A stretch of 64,000 bases of DNA. Source: Elysia chlorotica (Eukaryota; Mollusca; Gastropoda; Plakobranchidae). The position numbers were made by a program, and so were the translations under genes. The DNA lies in NCBI GenBank assembly GCA_003991915.1, contig RQTK01000164.1, positions 156,830 through 220,829 of the forward strand. Reading direction: 5' to 3'. Below the pieces are notes generated by a model. That model saw only the letters and a list, made by a program, of their open reading frames with translations, was not told the origin of the DNA and ran no database searches. This document shows positions 62,185 to 64,000 of this stretch, piece after piece. The stretch's first letter is position 1; each line of letters starts with the position of its first letter.

Positions 62185-63045
62185 TTTTACTTTTGAATGT
62201 TAAAAATAGAATTGTCAAGATAAGTCGGATCGCAACCAACATAAATTTGAGTGTCGCCAGCGTAAAAATGATAAAACAAATTATGCATGTATTCCTTGAT
62301 AATATTGGAAAATGGCTGTGTAAGAGTAAAAATTATAGTGCCTAACACAACGCCCTGAGGAATACCAAAATCAAAGGGGCATCCAGTCAGACTGATCAGA
62401 ACCAAATTTACTGCTTGAAAAAGATTAGAAAGTTGAGTTGGTTCAACGTCCAACATCAGCACTATATAGGTTATATTGTGGACAGGTCCCAAGACTGATA
62501 TCTGATAAGTTTATATGCTGCACACACGAGACAGGGCGGGGATACCATGACTACTGTCTCAGTAAGTCACATTAAATTGACACCGACTCAACCAGTAGGG
62601 GTCGAAATCGCCAGGGATCCAACCACGAATTTCTTGGGTTGGAAACCGATGTTCTACCTCAGGGCTGTCGCGCCCCGCAACGATTAGAAAGATATTAACG
62701 GAACCAGAGAAGCGCCTTTCCAGTGATACCCAGCACGTTTTCAAGTCTTGTAACTAAAATGTCATGGTCTATGGTGTCAAATGATGCGGATAGATCATGT
62801 AAGCAAGGAAGCATAATATTATTTTCTTTTCATCAACGATGTTAAGAATGTCATCCGACACATTCAAAAGAGCTGTCTCTGGCCTTTGATCGATCCCGAA
62901 CACTGATTGAAACTTTCTTTTAGATTGTTTTTTTTTCTAAATGTTGAAAAATTTGTCTAGGTACAACTCAATCCAAAATCTTTGACAAAAAGGATAGATT
63001 GGACACAGTCATGTCTAAATTTTTGTTGACTAACTTAATAGCTTG
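62185..63045 (-). mobile_element. Decayed CR1/Jockey-like LINE reverse transcriptase
   Basis: Minus-strand fragments of a non-LTR RT, in order: 'NLSFLSKILD' near 62990, 'LSASFDTIDHDILVTRLENV' near 62730-62800, 'GIPQGVVLGTIIFTL' near 62330-62380, and the catalytic box reading YAGD instead of YADD near 62260. Stops and frameshifts separate blocks, and a SINE at 62433-62681 interrupts the domain. Dead copy. Confidence 0.85.
62433..62681 (-). mobile_element. tRNA-derived SINE nested in LINE
   Basis: Flanked by a perfect 10 bp target-site duplication 'gattagaaag' (62423-62432 and 62682-62691). On the minus strand the head begins 'gttgcggggcgcgacagccc', has 'gaggtagaacatcgg', and ends at 'gaaccaactcaa'. 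It splits the LINE RT frame, so it arrived after the LINE. Confidence 0.92.
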
Positions 63046-63491
63046 ACAGGATAAACTAGTAATTACAAGATTACTGTTATAATTTATTCATGAACCGACA
63101 AACAATGATTTTTTTTTTAAAACCAAAAACATAGTCGTCTTTATTACTTCTACCCTCAACTGGTACTCCTCTCCTAAGAATCCTTTACATGGAAGAAGCA
63201 AAACTATAAGAAAGTATGGTTTCTTTTTTTACAACAAAATAGTGCGCTTCAAAACAAAAAATGATGACTCCAATACAGCAATCAGCGGAGAACGCGACTT
63301 GAATAATTTATGAGTGTTATAATAGTCTCCACCGTCTGAGCTGTATCGGTGTGTTTGAATAAACCAGGATAGGAAATAAGATAACCATAGGCGGGCCTCT
63401 GGACATGTGGTTCTCTCCAAGCAATGGCTTTGTTTCTTTATTAATTATATATTTGTTAACAGTTTAGACAGTTATAGAAAGAGGTGGGAGA

Positions 63492-63495
<4 letters not shown>

Positions 63496-63549
<54 letters not shown>

Positions 63550-63674
63550 CAGACAGACAGAGAGATAGGCATACAAAGACAGAGACATAGTTATAAGGAA
63601 GCGTGAGAGAAGAAGAGTTAGAGCCTGAGAGGGATAGGGATCAAGACATAGAGAGAGAGACAAAACAGAGATGG

Positions 63675-63712
<38 letters not shown>

Positions 63713-63750
63713 TGGAGAGGAATGAAAGAGAGAGAGAGACTGAGAGAGAC

Positions 63751-63821
<71 letters not shown>

Positions 63822-63968
63822 CAGACAGACAGAGAGGGAGACAGAGAGACAGAGGGGAAAAGGAAGAAAATAAGAAAGAAAGATATATGTATATTTAGAG
63901 CAAAACATAGACGGGGTACACAGAGACAAAAAGAAAATTGAGGGAGAGAGAGAGTGAGAGAGAAGAGA

Positions 63969-64000
<32 letters not shown>
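63496..64000. repeat. GA-rich purine tract
   Basis: Long (GA)n blocks with GACA and GGGA interruptions to the window edge. The Ser/Leu or Arg/Glu peptides read across it are artefacts. Confidence 0.95.

Overview
The window is nuclear DNA from an invertebrate animal. It is AT-rich, with small exons separated by long introns, GT-AG splice sites, abundant microsatellites and many degraded mobile elements. The gene content (calcipressin, NDUFB8, mitochondrial ribosomal protein S9, TMEM50) is generally metazoan. A heavy scatter of TCTAGATCT-type palindromic words, tRNA-derived SINEs and TTAACTCTTTAA-ended MITEs makes a mollusc, probably a heterobranch snail, my best guess; that part is inference.

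Layout. 1-8.1 kb holds microsatellites, SINE copies, a 47-48 bp minisatellite and a decayed minus-strand Ty3/Gypsy retrotransposon (about 4.34-7.67 kb). Its domain order reads gag-protease-integrase-RT-RNase H, the unusual Gmr1-type order. 8.1-19.4 kb is the calcipressin (RCAN) locus on the minus strand: four coding exons spanning 16025-19408, plus two phase-compatible downstream exons at 14328-14384 and 13522-13622 that could give an alternative C-terminus. 19.4-27.6 kb is gene-poor, with duplicated short segments, an inverted repeat and the 3' end of a LINE. 27.7-28.2 kb carries a proline-rich terminal exon I do not recognise (plus strand).

29.7-33.8 kb is NDUFB8 (complex I accessory subunit; minus strand, 5 exons, 194 aa). 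Only 153 bp separate its start codon from that of MRPS9 (mitochondrial small-ribosome protein uS9m; plus strand, 33966-49678, 409 aa). This is a head-to-head pair of nuclear genes for mitochondrial proteins that probably share one bidirectional promoter. One internal exon of MRPS9 (89 nt) is present twice, with identical coding potential, next to a 1.5 kb long-TIR element. Using both copies would create a stop two codons later, so they must be mutually exclusive or one is unused. MRPS9 introns also contain a pogo-like MITE with TA target duplications, a diverged tandem duplication of about 0.85-1 kb, and SINE copies.

55.3-57.6 kb is TMEM50 (minus strand, 6 exons, 159 aa, four-helix membrane protein). 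The right end (59.7-64 kb) has an unidentified ORF, a GAT/AAT microsatellite interrupted by a 291-base N gap, a decayed CR1/Jockey-like LINE with a SINE inserted into its RT (10 bp target-site duplication), and long TC/GA low-complexity tracts.

No bacterial-style system, CRISPR array or operon is present. I found no clearly novel multi-gene system; the strongest new observations are the head-to-head mitochondrial gene pair, the duplicated MRPS9 exon, the candidate alternative RCAN tail and the Gmr1-like element.
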